Assembly: GCA_019843655.1 (NCBI GenBank)
Contig: JACDQD010000002.1
Coordinates: forward strand, 3,668,585 to 3,732,584
Source of the DNA: Lethocerus indicus
Lineage: Eukaryota > Arthropoda > Insecta > Hemiptera > Belostomatidae
Direction: 5' to 3'
Length of the DNA stretch: 64,000 nucleotides
Positions within the stretch are counted from its first letter, which is position 1. Every line of letters begins with the position of its first letter. Shown here one piece after another: positions 62,637 through 64,000 of the stretch. The notes under the pieces were generated by a model that saw nothing but the letters and a program-made list of their open reading frames with translations, was not told where the DNA came from and did no database searches. A program made the position numbers and the translations under genes.

Positions 62637-64000
62637 GTGAGTATCAATAGGCTAAAACCCGTCCAAAACTCATTGTTTCCCGCCCATTGTTAACAGGTGT
62701 TTGCAGCCAGCCCCAATACCGGTTCACGCTCCACCTGACTTCGGCTATCGACAATCGGAACTTTGCAAGTAATCCTGACTGATTACTCCCTCCTCCTCGC
62801 TCCCTCTGTCTGTCTCTCTCACCCTCCCGCTATTGGATACGCTCACGGGATAGCTTTCCGCCGGAAATACTGTCCAGACATTGTACAATGAAATCCCCCT
62901 GCCCCTACCCCCCACCCCCACGTCTGCCGGGGACAAAACTGCAAATATTTACACATTCTGTAAAATGGGCAAAGCACTACGTTGGCGATAATCCGTTGAA
63001 ACTGATGAAAGCGAATTTTGTTCGTGAATTGTTTTCCCGCCTGATTGAACCCGTATAAAGAAAACTCTGGAATATTGTGTGGGGAAACCTGTCGGCATTT
63101 ACTTTTCAATTTTAAAATAAATTCACCCTACTAATCGTTAAGTTATGTTATCCAAGCTTTCTGCAGTAGTACCGCGTGCTGAGCCCCTAAGTCCGGTCGG
63201 ATATATAATGATGTCGGATTCATCGAGACGGTACGATGTTGTCGAGGTATTATTTATCAACCGAGTTGAATGGAGGGCCGCCAGCAGTTCGACCGGGGAA
63301 TTTCGAAATATTATTCTCGGGAATCGATCGGATTTTCACCGGGAATGGAAAAACCGGCGGCTGGAAACTTTTCTCGTTACCGGCGCGGGGGGTTGGCTCT
63401 GTTGAGAGGGGGGTGATGGGACATTTTTCCCGCTTTCCGGCCAACATTGGGCAGAGTCGGATTTCGCATTGTCGCCGGCCATTGTCCGATCGCGGCCTCT
63501 GACAGGCCGCCGGTAACACGAATCCCAAAGCCGGCCTAACGGTACCGGAGCCCGTACCGCAAATAACCCCTGTCAATTAGACTAGCCGGCAATACATCCC
63601 ATACAACCACAACCGACTAATTACCTCGACTAATCCGAATTTCATAATAAACGACGATGCACGACGGAAACATTCGAGGACGGATAATTACGCCGGTCCG
63701 AAATTCCCATATTTTCTGAGTCGATGGGGGGAGTCGGCGATTGGTTTCAATAATAAAGAGGTCGTGCGAAACTTGTGGATGAATTGTATATCAAGCTCAG
63801 ACCGGATATGTCGAGAAGTCGGGAAGTTCCGCCAACCCCCACGAAGCACGCTTGTTGAGCCTGTAAATAAATAAAATGAAAATAAATCGTTCTTCCAGTT
63901 CGGTTGAACACACTTATAAAAGGCCGTACATACACAGAGTAAGTTGGTGGCGGAATACAGGAATGTTTCGCAATATACGCGGAAATGGAACTTGTTGTGT
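62637..64000 (+). other. Downstream intron of the chaoptin-like gene, running to the window edge
   Basis: Begins with the donor gtgagt at 62637. No LRR-like peptide in any frame was recognised between here and the end of the window, so I read it as intron. Open frames at 63145-63405, 63236-63502 and 63250-63576 overlap each other, carry no LRR pattern and look like chance frames in a GC-rich patch. Confidence 0.45.

Noticed and set aside
1..64000. tRNA, rRNA and CRISPR arrays
   Set aside because: No tRNA B-box with matching acceptor and anticodon arms, no conserved rRNA blocks and no regularly spaced direct repeats were seen by eye.

Overview
This is eukaryotic, almost certainly arthropod (probably insect) genomic DNA. 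The support is: long non-coding AT-leaning DNA with interspersed GC-rich blocks, (TA)n/(CT)n microsatellites, Jockey-type LINE fragments, an irritans-type mariner derivative, and a spliced leucine-rich-repeat (LRR) gene whose N-terminus resembles insect chaoptin-like proteins. I cannot name the species. No bacterial operons, tRNA, rRNA or CRISPR arrays were seen. Most open reading frames in the window look like chance ORFs.

Layout. 1-21,960: non-coding, with a CT microsatellite, G/C homopolymer runs, a G-quadruplex-prone tract, a degenerate hammerhead-like motif (7016-7057) and one AT-rich minus-strand reading frame with coding-like codon use (16512-16772) that I do not recognise. 21,961-34,750: non-coding, with three hammerhead-like motif copies, (TA)n arrays, a two-copy ~90-bp repeat and a possible reverse-transcriptase tail. 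38,640-39,452: a cluster of mobile-element remains, namely a 5'-truncated LINE with target-site duplications, a 221-bp mariner-derived miniature element a few bases beyond it, and a possible gag relic. 42,090-42,620: a TATA-box-like cluster and a solitary mariner end. 46,081-46,800: GA/CT microsatellites. 52,355-52,392: another hammerhead-like copy. 58,822-59,414: a second 5'-truncated LINE copy, minus strand, also with target-site duplications.

The only gene I support well lies at the right end, on the plus strand. One internal exon (59989-60178) carries a signal-peptide core and an LRR N-terminal cysteine cap, and a second exon (62492-62636) carries LRRs; the phases match across a 2.3-kb intron. 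The first exon (initiator Met) and everything after LRR 2 are not identified in the window. No upstream coding gene was identified, so most of the window may be intergenic DNA or the 5' introns of this gene.

The most interesting signal is a dispersed family of short motifs with stem I, a CTGA-like box, a short stem II, GAAA, a self-complementary stem III and a GTC/ATC cleavage triplet. It resembles the minimal hammerhead ribozymes known from Penelope-like elements and retrozymes. All copies are partly decayed.
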